Below, piece after piece: positions 45,401-56,760 of a DNA stretch of 64,000 nucleotides (position 1 is its first letter; each line of letters opens with the position of its first letter). Under the pieces are notes generated by a model. That model had not been told where the DNA came from. It ran no database searches and saw nothing but the letters and a program-made list of their open reading frames with translations. The position numbers and the translations under genes are program-made. The DNA is from Macrobrachium rosenbergii (taxonomy: Eukaryota > Arthropoda > Malacostraca > Decapoda > Palaemonidae), in NCBI RefSeq assembly GCF_040412425.1, contig NC_089756.1, forward strand, positions 1,894,498 through 1,958,497. Direction: 5' to 3'.

Positions 45401-46749
45401 AAGACAAAGTCTTACAGGTGTGCACCTATTCCTCGATCAAGGAATCCAAGAGTAGACACATGACATGAGGAGAATATGCAAGCATATTTGAAGGTTCCTT
45501 CAATCAAGCATTAGCCGAACTCTTTCCTAATACTCTGAAGAGGAAAGAAGGATGGGGGACTGGAAGCAGACCTCCTTCATTCTCCACCATGGGGAAGCTT
45601 CTGCAAGATGACAGGATACCAAGACGATTAGCTCTAGCCGGGCTGGCTGGCATTTCATGAATCGGGAGCATGGGAGAGGAAGCGGGATGGAAGTTTGATG
45701 AAAAGAATTGCCAAGACCCAAGGGAAATAGATACTTTCTCCTGAACAAATCCTTTCCCAGGTCTCGGCAAAGTCACTGCCAGCTCCAGAGACTCAACAAT
45801 TATCATTTCATCCAGGCATCTGCAGTAGGAGGACTTCTGCCCAATTGATACTCCTTCCTCTCTTCCCTTCTGTCCTCCTTCCTTATGGAAAAGAGGGTGG
45901 AAAGAGTCACAGTTATGCACACTTTCCCACAGGGAAGAAGAGGGCTGTGAGTTTCCACGATCTTCTTCCGAAGCCATGGACTTCTTAGGAGTTGAGGAGG
46001 GCTGGCTTGAACTTAAGGTCGAGCCGAGATGACAAAGACTCAAAGGTCTTGGCCACTGCCCAAAGGACAAGGCAGTGGTACCATGGTATCTGGCAAATCT
46101 CTGAAAGAGAAAGGCAGAACTGAGTAAAGGTTCATTCGTAAGGGTCAAGCCAACTCGGGACTTACGAGACCAGAGATCTGAATTAGTACATAAGTCCTTC
46201 TTAGCACCAAAATTGCCCACAGATTGCCACCTGGTGTAGGAAGACCCACTCCCGGACAGGACCAGCCTCTAGAAAGCAGGGTTCTCTCCGAGAATGGTCG
46301 TATCCGAGGAGAGAAAGCCTAAAAGTGAAGGACTGTGGATCCATCAGGAGACTGTCTGGAGGAAACCGAGAGGTGTCCCTCCAAGATCGCCGCCTCTTGT
46401 TGCAGAAGAGAATACCCTTCACGGCAAATGAAGCAGAGAGAGAACCCAGTCTGGATGAAGCAGAGAATTCATACTCTGTTGAGGCAGGGAAGGAGCTTGG
46501 TGTCTCGACCTGAATGAACTTGTCTGAAAAGAAAAGTATTCATCTGGTCAAGAATGCTCTAACAAGCAAGGAGAGTGACAGCCCCCAAAACTCTTGGCCC
46601 CTTCGGGAACTGCAAGGGTTGCAATTGATGAAGATTATTCATTGGGGGAGCCACGGTCCTGTCCCGGGGATCCTCGTGCTGACGAATCAGCACAAAGTTG
46701 TCTGAGAAACAAGACGATCGCAACTTGAAGAAGACCCTATGGCTGGCTC

Positions 46750-47583
46750 GAAGGATTTGGATGAAATGACAGGTCTAGACTAGAAGCCTAGCACTGGGAC
46801 CAAATAGGTCACTCATTAGTGATGAATGAATGAGAATGAAATTAAAAGCTACAAAAAGGCATAAGCTTTCATACTGGAACACATTCACACAATAAATACA
46901 TTTGTACTTATGTTTCCATGTACACTCACTAAAAAGGTATATTAAAAATTCAAAATAAATTAAGTAAAATATTAAAATTTACTTGTTTTAAAATTCATTA
47001 GACTGACTGATGGATTTTTTATATTTTATCAATTAACTCACAGCTTCTCATGAACATAAGAATGGGTATTACTGAAAATGTTGAAGATTCAGATAAAATT
47101 TCTTTTATTGATCTATTTCCAAAATTTGATAATCGCTGCAGGTTATATTTTGGACATTCACACAGTACATGCTTGACTGTTATCAACACTTTGCAATCTG
47201 GGCATTTGGGAGGAGAGCTACATGGACTGTTCATTAAGTGTCCATGTGTCAAACGAGTATGGCCTATTTGAAGACGCATCAGAATTACTTGTGTGTGTCT
47301 CTCTCTCTCTGATATGACAAATTCCATTTTCCAACTCTGGATTTTATGTTTTAATTTATTATTTTCAGGTTCTTCATTCCATATATTTTGCCATTTACTT
47401 ACAATGATTGTTTTTAAGTATCTTAGATAGGGATGTCTACATTTGCTCTTGTCATGTGGACTGCTTCTTTAGCTGCTTTATCAGCCTCTTCATTTCCCTT
47501 AATCCCCACATGGGCAGGGATCCAACATATTTCAATATTTTTTCCCTTATTATACAATTTATAGAGTGAAAACTTATGTGTTG
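46750..47583 (-). mobile_element. 3' end of a second C-type non-LTR retrotransposon
   Basis: 3' UTR at 46750-47020 is alignable with 10080-10380. The Cys/His tail frame 47327-47019 has LQIGHTRLTHGHLMNS and CPDCKVLITVKHVLCECPKY. RNase H end at 47583-47423 has [20 protein letters not shown]. It stops at 47585, where a pogo-like element interrupts RNase H. The 5' continuation is not adjacent; a matching upstream half stands at 58300-58490. Confidence 0.75.
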
Positions 47584-47585
47584 TA

Positions 47586-47780
47586 CAGTAAACCCTCCTC
47601 GTATTCGCGGGGGATGCATACCACATGCCCCCCACGAATAGCTAAAACCAGCGAATACTTAGAACCCTTCTAAAAACACTTAGAACTGCCTATTTTGATA
47701 GTTCAAACACAAACAAAACAAACTAAAAATGCTTATACAGGTATTATCCTACTTCTGATGGGGTTAGGTTTAAAAAAAAA
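47586..47780. mobile_element. pogo/Tigger-like MITE, partial copy (left end)
   Basis: Begins CAGTAAACCCTCCTCGTATTC after TA at 47584-47585 and follows 29168-29330 for about 170 bp. Homology then fades, and no right terminus was found. Confidence 0.65.
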
Positions 47781-48249
47781 ACCATCACTTGTTGGAAAAA
47801 CGTAAGAAATACCAAAACCTATCTCGAATATAGCCTAGCCTACACTAGGGTATTCAGTACCATGTATACATATATGGTAGCCTACCCTACACTATAAAAT
47901 ATACTCTACATACACGGTATAGTAATTATTAATATCAGCTAATTCTGGAGGTTCATGCAAAGTGACTTATGATAATTCAATACAAAGAGAAATTGAATAA
48001 CAAACAAGAATTAGCTTAGCCTACACTATGGTATATTGTTTACATACACGGTAGCGTAGCCTACATTATACTCTACTCTATATTCACATATCGTATTATA
48101 CAAACGTCAACATAACGAATATGCATCTTTTCCATGGATCTTTTAAAATGTTATGCCTTAATTCACTGTATTTCAATAATATTGTATATATTCTTATATT
48201 GCTTTTTTATTAGAAATTGTGATCATAGCAATCAACATTTTGGTTTGGA
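47781..48249. other. Unassigned AT-rich sequence
   Basis: Contains repeated TAGCCTACACTA-like blocks with ATACACGGTA. No coding motif. It may be the interior of a longer pogo-like element or a different repeat. Confidence 0.35.
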
Positions 48250-48556
48250 AATGTTTACGCTGTGTTTATTTTGCCGTGTTTAGTTCAGTTCAGAGTGCTT
48301 TTCTTGCTTCTAGTTACCATAAATGTATCTCGATACTTTATTTATGTTGTCTGCCAGTCCCAGGCTGTGGAAGAACGCCGTTGGAAAGGCATTCGAATGG
48401 ACGTACATGCCCTACCATCAAGTGATTCGGACTCTCCAGCATCCAAGAAGCGCAGTGGCCATTTTGTGAAAGTTTCTAGGCCATTGAAAAGGCTGGGCAC
48501 TTCCTTGGAGAAGATTGCCCCGTCTCATAAGTGAGCTGTGGAGAGAGAGCATAGCC
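48250..48556 (+). pseudogene. gag start of DIRS element 3
   Basis: Frame 48262-48534 ends SSDSDSPASKKRSGHFVKVS and RPLKRLGTS, matching the RKWDHASRPLKRQSS context of DIRS gag in element 1. It is cut at about 48557 by a truncated B-type retrotransposon and continues after 50319. Confidence 0.5.
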
Positions 48557-50319
48557 CTTTCTGCCGGATTAGGGAGTACATCCTGATCCAGACCTCTATT
48601 TGTATGGTTGTGTAGAACAAAGTCTTAGGCCTAGTTTTTGACAGCAGAATGACTTGGGTCCCCATATCAAACATATCAAAGCAAAGTGCCTAGAAGCTCT
48701 ACACATCTTGAAGGTGCTGTCTCACACCAGTTGGGAGCTATTAGAAATCTTATACTAAAGCTTCATAAAACCTTAATTTTATCAAAGCTGTGTGCGTTGT
48801 GAAGTATATTCTTCAGCCTCTTCATCTAACTTAAAAATTTTAGATTCTGTTCATCATTCAGGTATTCAGTATAGCCACAGGAGCTTTTCGTTCATCACCA
48901 ATATCTAGTTTGCTAGTCGATGCAGGAGAAATGCCCCTTGAACTCTTCGTCAGTCATCATTGCTTCGATACTGGTTTAGAGTGCAAAGACTTCCCAAATC
49001 TCTGGCTTTTGCTGTGGCAAACAGAAATATTTTTAACAATTTTTAAAATCATCCAAGGTATCCTACTCCTTTTAGCTATAGAATTAAAAAGATTTTAGAG
49101 GATACAAATATTGGAAAAATTTATACTTCCTTGTGTGTATCCCATTACTCCTGTCTGGAAGGTACCTGCTGTGAAATTCTGCAGGTACTTCAGTGGAGCA
49201 AAGAGGGATAAATCTGATGAAATGAGGGCAATATTTTTAGAGCATGCTTCAGAGCATATGAATACAAGATTTATATTTATTGATGGTTCCAAATCCAATG
49301 CTGGCGTTGGTTATGGAGTTTTTAGTGAATCTTTTAACCGAAGAGGTGCGCTTCCTTCAGTTGCTTCAAACTTTTCAGCATATTGCAATACTCCCAGTGT
49401 CTGGCTACACAATATTTTGTGACTCTAAAAGTGCCTTAGAGGAAGTACTGATCATCCCTTAGTGTTGAAGATCTTGCAGAGATTCTTGCACCATTGTGAA
49501 GCATTGTTTCTTTTTGTTGGGTCCCTGCCCATGTGAACATATGAAATGAAAAGGCATCGAGCTAGCCAAATCAGCATCAAAATTCCACACCCAGAAAATG
49601 TCCTGTTCCATATCGTGATGCATTCCATATTATGGAAATCCATCCAGCAATTATGGGCACTTCAAGTGGGACAGAGTAGGCCCCAATAAAATGAAAGAAA
49701 TCACTAGTCAGACACACCCTTGGAAATATGACCTAATGCCAAGGAAATGAGTTGTATTGTGTAGATACATTGCCATACACGTTTAACTCTGGCTTTATGA
49801 TGAATGGGGAGAATGAGCCCCTTCTGTGACGATTGCTTGGTTCCACTGACTGTTAGGCATTTGCTGGTTGAGTGTCCCAGTCTGGTGGAACTTAGGAATC
49901 ATTTTTATCAAATAGCAGTGAAGCAGGTGGTAATTATAACATGGCAAAAACTGTTGGGAGAAAGTATGTGTATTAATAATGTTATCTCTTTTATCAAAGA
50001 AGCTGGTCTTCTCAAATATATTTGACAGCTGTGCTGCCCTATATATATATATTTTTTTTTTCTGAAGTTATATTGTTTATCTGATCAAATCTATTAATAG
50101 TTCTTTTTAGCAGAATTTTATATATTTATTTAATTTTAGCTAGTTTTCTTTTTGTTTTCCTTTTAATAAAATTTATATGTAGTTCTTTTTTAGCAGAATT
50201 TTAATTTTAATTTTAATTTTTATAACATACTATAAAAATGAAAAGATCACACTTAGTATTCGGCGTCGGTGACCCTGGTAGTTGTGACGCCAGATAACTC
50301 TCAATTAATCAATCAATCT
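48557..50319 (+). mobile_element. 5'-truncated B-type non-LTR retrotransposon
   Basis: Plus-strand copy homologous to 18788-20655. It starts inside the RT (a HPDPDLYLYG segment). It then has SKLCAL..VYSSA-like thumb sequence, the RNase H start FIDGSKSNAGVGYGVFSES at 49275-49330, a CDSKSALEE block, and CDDCLVPLTVRHLLVECPSL at 49825-49885. It ends with the GGTGACC...GTGACGCC 3' block and TCAA repeats. All frames are broken. Truncation at the 5' end is normal for target-primed insertion. Confidence 0.85.
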
Positions 50320-51818
50320 CCCATTTTGTAGCTGAGTCACCAGATTCTCATGGCCATTCAGTGAGTTTTGACCACAAAAATGCCAATCCAGCTTATATGT
50401 ATAGATGTCTGAGCGCCCATCGCGCGTCCGAGCGCCCATCGTATGAGCGCATTTCATCCGAGTGCCCATCGCATGAGCATGCAGTTTCCGCCTTTCCAGT
50501 TCGTGGGTGCCCCGATTCCAAGTTGGAAGAGCCCTTGTATGACAGCTCAGAGTTTGAATGTCAAATCACCGAGCGCCTGGGTGCTGAGTGCCCATCCTTG
50601 GGGCGCCAAGTGTCTGCGAAGAATGCAGCTGCTTCGAAGGAGTCAGTGTCTGTTCCGACAGCGAGTGGGCACCCAGCGTCCATGCACCCAGTTTCTGTGG
50701 GCACTTCTCTCGAAGTCCACCCTACTTCTAGCATCTTCGTAACCCAGCAAGGAGAGATTCCAGTACCTGATTCTTCAGGTGAATTTCCATCTGTTGTTCA
50801 AGATCCTTCATTGATGCCGCTTCAACTCCAGCTTGATAAAGTTCTGAGCCGTCTTCAAAAGCCAACTCTGGTAATGCAAGAGACTGTGGACCCCCCAGGA
50901 TCACCCGCTTCCTCCATCGGGGAACCTGTAGAAGAGGAGCAGTCTACATCTAATTACTTGGCACTGTTCAGGTTTTTCCTGATTTATTACCCATCGTTCT
51001 TCTCTCCAGCTGTCCCTTCGTTTCCCCTTTGAAGAAAGCTTTCGCTTGCATGGATGCCAGGCTAGCGGAAAGGAAAGATGTCAGGAAAGCAGTGTTCTGT
51101 TCACCTCCCTCTCGATTGATAAGGCAGAAGTACCTGTCTTATGCAAATGGAGAAGCTCCATCCTTGGGAGTTTCTGCCTCCTCTCAAGGGGACTTCTCCA
51201 GTATTATAGATGCTTCTTGCCGTTCTGCTTTCTCGTCGGCCACACTTCTCTTCACCGCCTTGGAATTAGACCATTTGCTTAAAGACATCTTTAAAGTCTT
51301 TGAGGTCTTCAGTTTTCTGGATTGGATGGTGGGAGCTCTAGCCAAGAAAATAGAAGACTGTAATAGAAGACTGTAAGTCCCTTAAAGAGAACTTCTCATC
51401 GGACTGGCTGGGAATGCTGGCTTGCGCTGATAGAGCCGTGAGAGATGGAGCATTAGAGCTGGCCACCATCTTCACAACAGGAGTCCTTAAAAAATTAAAA
51501 TTTGTGGTGCTCATTCACGGCAAAGGGAGTCACCCCGTCGCAATGTTCTTCCCTTCTTTTTCCCTCCCCTGGACAAGAATAGTCTGTTCCCACAGGACAC
51601 CCTGGAACGGGTTTCAGCAGAGCTACAAAAGAAATCAACTCAGGAACTCCTCACTCAATCCACCAAAAGGACTAAGTTCCCCACACGAGCCACTGCTTCT
51701 ACCACAGCTACTAGAACGTTGTCGCCCTTGCAGCAACAGCCCTTTTGAAGTTCTAGAGGTCGTTTCCAGTCCCGACCTAGAACCAACCTCCGAACTTACA
51801 GACCAACCAAGAAACCCA
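50320..51818 (+). pseudogene. gag of DIRS element 3
   Basis: Frame 50361-51032 begins with repeated SAHRASERPSYERISSECPS-like units (a GAGCGCCCATCG repeat in DNA), then ends YLALFRFFLIYYPSFF. Frame 51029-51376 gives LSYANGEAPSLGVSASSQGD, then LELDHLLKDIFKVFEVFSF. Frame 51414-51848 has MLACADRAVRDGALELATIF and LKKLKF. Two frameshifts. The reading is cut at TTAA 51819-51822 by the piggyBac-type element. Confidence 0.7.
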
Positions 51819-51822
51819 TTAA

Positions 51823-53648
51823 CCCTTAAACGCCGAGCCTCTATTTAAGAAAGTGTCTGCCTTATGCCGGTGACGTTTGGGAGTTAGCGCCGAAGTGGAA
51901 AATAAGTTTTTTTCAAAAAATCACAGCACGCTTAGTTTTTAAGATTGAGTTCATTTTTGGCTGCTTTTTTTGACATTGCCTGAAGTTTAGTATGCAACCA
52001 TCAGAAATGGAAAAAAATATCATTATCATATATAAATATTGAAATATATGACAGCGCAAAAAAAAAATTTCATATATAATTGTATACAAATCGGGCTGTG
52101 AGCAAAACGGTTAAAGCTAATGAGTTATTTTTTCTTTGTATTGTACACTAAATTGTGATGATTTTGGTATATAACAAATTGTAAAACGATCAAAGCAACA
52201 CAGAGAAAATATAATCACAAAATGATGCATGAATTCGTAACTTGTGGACATAAAAAAAAGTTTTTTTCAAAAATTCATCATAAATCGCAATATTGTGCTA
52301 GACTTCCCGTTTCTTGCAAAATGAAGGTAATTGATTGAATATTACTAGACTGTAAGTGTTTTAGCTTACAATTGCAGTTTTCGACCATTTCAGTCGAGTT
52401 AAAGTTGACCGAAGGTCGAATTTTTTCTATTTATCGTGATTTATATGAAAATATTTCAAAACTGATAGAAAATACAACCATGAGTTATTTTTTGTTGTAT
52501 TCTACATGAAATTGCGCACATTTTCATATATAAAACTTTATGTAACGACTAATATAAAACGGTGCAAACATTACGACAAAGTGATGAAAGAATTTCTGAG
52601 ATGTTCGGCTGAGTTACCGTGCGCGGACGTAAGGAAAAAGTTTTTTTTTAAATTCACCATATATCGAAATATTGTACTAGAGACTTCAAATTTGTTGCAA
52701 AATGAAGGTAAATGATTGAATATTACTAGAATGTAAGAGTTTTAGCTTACAATTGCGTTTTTCGACCATTTTGGTCGAGTCAAAGTTGACCGAAGGTTGA
52801 AATTTTGGCACTTATCGTGATTTATATGAAAATATTTCAAAACTGATAGAAGCTACAACCATGAGTTATTTTTTGTTGTATTCTACACGAAATTGCGCAC
52901 ATTTTCATATATAAAACTTTATGTAACGACTAATATAAAATGGTGCAAACATTACGACAAAGTGACGAAAGAATTTCTGAGATGTTCGGCCGAGTTACCA
53001 TATGCGGACGTAAGGAAATTTTTTTTTTTTAAATTCACCATAAATCGAAATATGGTGCTAGAGACTTCCAATTTGTTGCAAAATGAAGGTAAATGATTGA
53101 GTATTACTAGAATGTAAGAGTTTTAGCTTACAATTGTGTTTTTAAACCATTTCGGTCGAGTCAAAGTTGACCAAAGATTGAAATTTTGGCTTTTATCGTG
53201 ATTTATATGAAAATATTTCCAAACTGATAGAAGCTACAACCATGAGTTATTTTTTTTTATATTCTACATGAAATTGCACACATTTTCATATATTAAACTT
53301 TATGTAACGAATAATATAAAACGGTGCAAACATTACAACAAAGTGACAAAAGAATTTCTGAGATGTTCGGCTGAGTTACCACGTGCGGACGTAAGGAAAA
53401 AGTTTTATCAAAAATTCACCATAAATCAAAATATTGTGCAAAAGACTTCCAATTTGTTGCAAAATGAAGGTAAATGATTGAATATTACTAGAATGTATTT
53501 TTAGCTTACAATTGCATTTTTCGACCATTTCGGTCGAGTCAAAGTTGACCGAAGGTTTAAATTTTTGTAGTCGACGTACAGTACGTCCGCTCGTCACCCG
53601 ACAGACAATTTTAGTCGACTTACGATATGTCCAGTCGGCGTTTAAGGG
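51823..53648. mobile_element. piggyBac-type non-autonomous element, copy 2
   Basis: TTAA flanks at 51819-51822 and 53649-53652, with perfect 14-bp terminal inverted repeats CCCTTAAACGCCGA. The interior is tandem units of about 351, 378, 381 and 381 bp (T-rich starts near 51907, 52258, 52636, 53017 and 53398), each with the TTCGGTC...GACCGAA hairpin. At 1,826 bp it holds one more unit than copy 1. It inserted into the gag region of DIRS element 3. Confidence 0.8.
52506..53477 (+). repeat. Repeated 67-69 codon open frame in the tandem units
   Basis: Three successive units keep an open frame (52506-52715, 52893-53096, 53268-53477). Each has FSYIKLYVT, KEFLRCSAELP and TSNLLQNEGK at the same place. 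Substitutions between units change residues but do not open stops. The corresponding units of copy 1 have a 2-base difference that closes the frame early. It may therefore be a by-product of repetition. Confidence 0.3.
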
Positions 53649-53652
53649 TTAA

Positions 53653-55361
53653 CAAGCCAGCACCTTGAAAGTGAGTCGTCCATCCTCCATGTTCCAGTGG
53701 GAGCAAGACTTTCCCATTTCTGGACAGAATTGAAAAAGAAAAATGTGGAGCCGTGGGTGCTGAAGGTATTGAAAGAGGGCTATACAATCCCTTTCAGGGA
53801 GAAACCTCCCTTAGTAACCTCTCCCATCAGCTTTACAGCCTACTCGGTAGACTCAGAGAGGTTTTCGGCCTTATCTCGGGAAGTGTCAGCCTTACTAGAA
53901 AAGAAAGCTGTGGAAGTAGTCGAAGTCATCAGGAAGATGGAGACCTGTCCTGGATGTCAGTGCCCTGAACCTCTTCATTCAGACAACAAAGTTCAAAATG
54001 GAGACGAGTCAGTCAGTATTGTCGGCCATGCATCAGGAAGACTGGATGGTTACGATCGAAATGCAAGATGATTGCTTCCACGTTCCATTTCACCCGGATT
54101 CCAGGAAGTATCTGAGATTCGTGTACCAGGACAGAGTATTCATGTTTCAGGCACTTTGCTTTGGACTCTCCACGGCCCCTCAAGTTTTTACCCCGGGTAC
54201 TCGCTCCCCTAGCGAAATGGCTACTTCTCATGGGGATAAACATCTCTCTGTACGTGGACAATTGGTTCCTACACTCCCCGTTGAGATCTTACTGCATGGA
54301 GGACCTGCAGAAAACACTTCGTTTCACTGAAGATTTAGGCCTTTTAATAAACTTCAAGAAGTCGCAGCTAGTCCCGACTCAGTCTATTCTATATTTGGGG
54401 TTAGTAATAGACCCTCTGAGTTTTCACGCTTTTCCATCCCAACAAAGGATCCTAAATTGTTGCCGAAAAGTCCAGGACTTCGTAACTCGCCCCTCCTGCT
54501 CAGCCAACGCATGGGTGAGTCTTCTGGGAACCGTCTCTTCCGTAGAGAAGTTTGGTCCATTAGGCAGGCTACACACAAGAGTACTGCAATTTCACCTCAA
54601 GGCAAATTGGCAAAGGAAGTTGTTCCCAGATTCTTTCATTTTCAGCATCACTCCCCAAATAAAAGAGGACCTTCAGTGGTGGCTGGCAAAAGACAGATTT
54701 GCAACAGGAAGGTCTCTGGCTCCAACGAACCCCGACCTAACGTTATACTCAGACACTTCGGATCTGGGTTGGAGAGCCCTTCTCAATGATATGGAGGTTT
54801 CAGGAACATGGTCTATAATCGAAAGAAACCTCCACATCAGTGTAAAGGAATTAAGAGCGATTCATCTTGCATTTCAACATTTTTTAGTGCAAACCTTCAA
54901 CAAGGCAGTAGCGGTCCATTCGGACAGCATGACCGCCTTGGGTTTGTATCAAGAATCAAGGAGGGACTCATTCTTTTATGCTCTACGAAGTGACAAAGGA
55001 TTTTCTTAAGTGGGCAAGGAGCAATGAGACCCAATTAGTGACCCGCTTTATTCAGGGGAGGATGAACATCCTTGAGGACGAATTGAGTCGTGGCAAACAG
55101 GTTCTGCCGGTGGAGTGGACACTCAGTCTACAGGTGTGCACCGACCTGTGGAAGCTGTGGGGAAAGCTGCTGATAGACCTGTTTGCAGCATCAAGGAACC
55201 ATCGTCTTTCGTTGTATTGTTCCCTGGCTCCGGATCCGCAAGCATGGGCGATGGATGCCATTCTGCAGGACTGGTCGAACCTTGACCTTTACGCCTTCCC
55301 TCCCTTCAGCATGGTGCGGGAAGTGTTGAAAAAATTCAGCGTACAAACACCATATCAATAG
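53653..55361 (+). pseudogene. Reverse transcriptase-RNase H of DIRS element 3
   Basis: Frame 53697-54071 has VGARLSHFWTELKKKNVE and IPFREKPPLVTSPISF. Motif A lies near 54055 (IEMQDDCFHVPFHP in another frame). Frame 54161-55009 has ISLYVDNWFLHSPLR: the catalytic YxDD reads YVDN, so the second Asp is lost. Then come LLGTVSSVEKFGPLGRLH, RNase H start LYSDTSDLGWRALL, and AVHSDSMTAL. Frame 54978-55361 has QGRMNILEDELSRGKQ and LIDLFAASRNHRLSLYCSL. Several frameshifts. Confidence 0.8.
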
Positions 55362-55399
55362 CCTTAGTCGCACCCTTTTGGCCACACATGGAGTGGTTC

Positions 55400-56485
55400 C
55401 CCGATCTGCTAGGCCTTTTGATGGACTTCCTAAGGCTACTTCCTTAAGAGAAAAATCTTCTCAAACAGCCACACTTTCTCCGATTCCATCAAGGTTAATC
55501 CACTCTCGCTCTGACAGGCTTCAGACTGTCAGGGGGCTTGTCACAGCAAAAGGATTTTCAAGGAAGGCTGCAGAGGCCATTGCTAAGTGTAGGTGACAAT
55601 CTCCTACTGCAGTCTACCAATCCAAGTGGGCAGTTTTTCACATGGTGTCGGGAGCGAAATATCTCCTCTTCTCAAACGTCTGTAGCCCAAATTGCAGATT
55701 TTCTATTACATCTTACAACCTCGAAAGAGGACTCACAACATCTACCATCAAGGGTTACAGAGCGATGTTGAGTTCAATATTTAAACATTGAGGAGTAGAC
55801 CTGTCTTTGAACCAAGACATCAGTGATATAATAAAACATTTGAATACTAGTAAGCAAGCAAAACCCTCAGGAGTCACTTGGAACTTGGACGTGGTCCTTA
55901 AATGGCTGTCAGGACCGCCGTTTGAACCTTTGGATTCATTGTCACTTCAGAATCTGATGAAGAAGACCTTATTCTTGATGGCACTGGCTACAGCCAAGAG
56001 AGCCAGTGAGCTTCATGCCACTGATTAAAGGGTAGGCTTCTCACAAGGAAATGCTGTATACTCACTGATTTTGGAATTTTGGCCAAGAATGAGGACCCAA
56101 CAAACCCTTGGCCTTGCTCTTTTTCTATCAAGAGCCTGTCCGAAGTACTCGGTCCATCCAATCAAGATAAAGTCTTCTGTCCTGTAAGAGCCTTGAGAAT
56201 ATACCTTGAAAGAACCAAAAACCTTAGAGGTTTGGCCTCGAATCTTTGGTGTTATGTGAAAGACCCAGCCGTCCTTTGTCCAAGAATGCATTATCATTCT
56301 TTTTAAGATCCATGACTTCGGAAGCACATTCGGGAGTTCAGGATGATTTACTGCCCTTATGTAAAGTAAAGGCTCATGAAATAAGAGCCGTGGCGACGTC
56401 TTTGGCTTTCAGACATAATCTGTCAGTGTTTGCCATATTTTACTTACGGGATATTGAAACAGTGTATGAAAAATGCTGTACTTGA
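55400..56485 (+). pseudogene. Tyrosine recombinase of DIRS element 3
   Basis: Core-binding part at 55500-55770 in shifted frames (SQQKDFQGRLQRPLLSV, SSQTSVAQIADFLLHL). Frame 55807-56028 ends FLMALATAKRASELHA with the first catalytic Arg. Frame 56079-56306 has FCPVRALRIYLERTKNL. Frame 56246-56485 has KAHEIRAVATSLAFRHNLSV (HxxR), then immediately FAIFYLRDIET. The stretch normally holding the FWxSxS block before the Tyr is missing, an internal deletion of about a dozen codons. Confidence 0.8.
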
Positions 56486-56760
56486 GGTCCGTTTTTCGCA
56501 GCTGGCATGGTATTGGGGGATGAAGGATAGGAGGAATGCCTTCTTTTTCCTCGATCCACTCTCCTTGAATAAGGATAGTTGCACTTCTTGGGAAATCTGG
56601 AGTCATGAGTGTCACCAATCTGTATTTTACAGTTTTGGTTAAAATTTCATGGTGGTGTAGGTTAATTTTATATAAGTAACTTACCAAATAATTACAAAGC
56701 TATTGGTTTCCCTTAAAAATTCAAAATTTGTGTGGTGGCACTACTGTTGTTAGTGTGTAG
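56486..56760. other. 3' non-coding end of DIRS element 3 and DIRS terminus
   Basis: Holds TAAGTAACTTACCAAATAATTACAAAGCTATTGG near 56672-56707, the same design as the ACTTACCAAAACACTGTAAAAGCT ends of element 1. It probably marks the junction with DIRS element 4. Confidence 0.5.

Larger units (their letters stand above)
43216..46745 (-). mobile_element. Decayed DIRS-like element D, copy 2
   Basis: Homologous by eye to 58846-61560 (shared GATGGACCAAGCCATTGACT and GCCGAGTACCTCCTTCGATC, among many blocks) and, at the left, to 14960-15480. Traces of a tyrosine recombinase (43780-44760) and RNase H (45050-45400) on the minus strand identify it as DIRS. No intact frame. Confidence 0.5.

Noticed and set aside
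45504..46220. 238-codon minus-strand frame
   Set aside because: It lies in decayed element D. The sister copy at 60492-61183 keeps only pieces, and no domain is recognisable.
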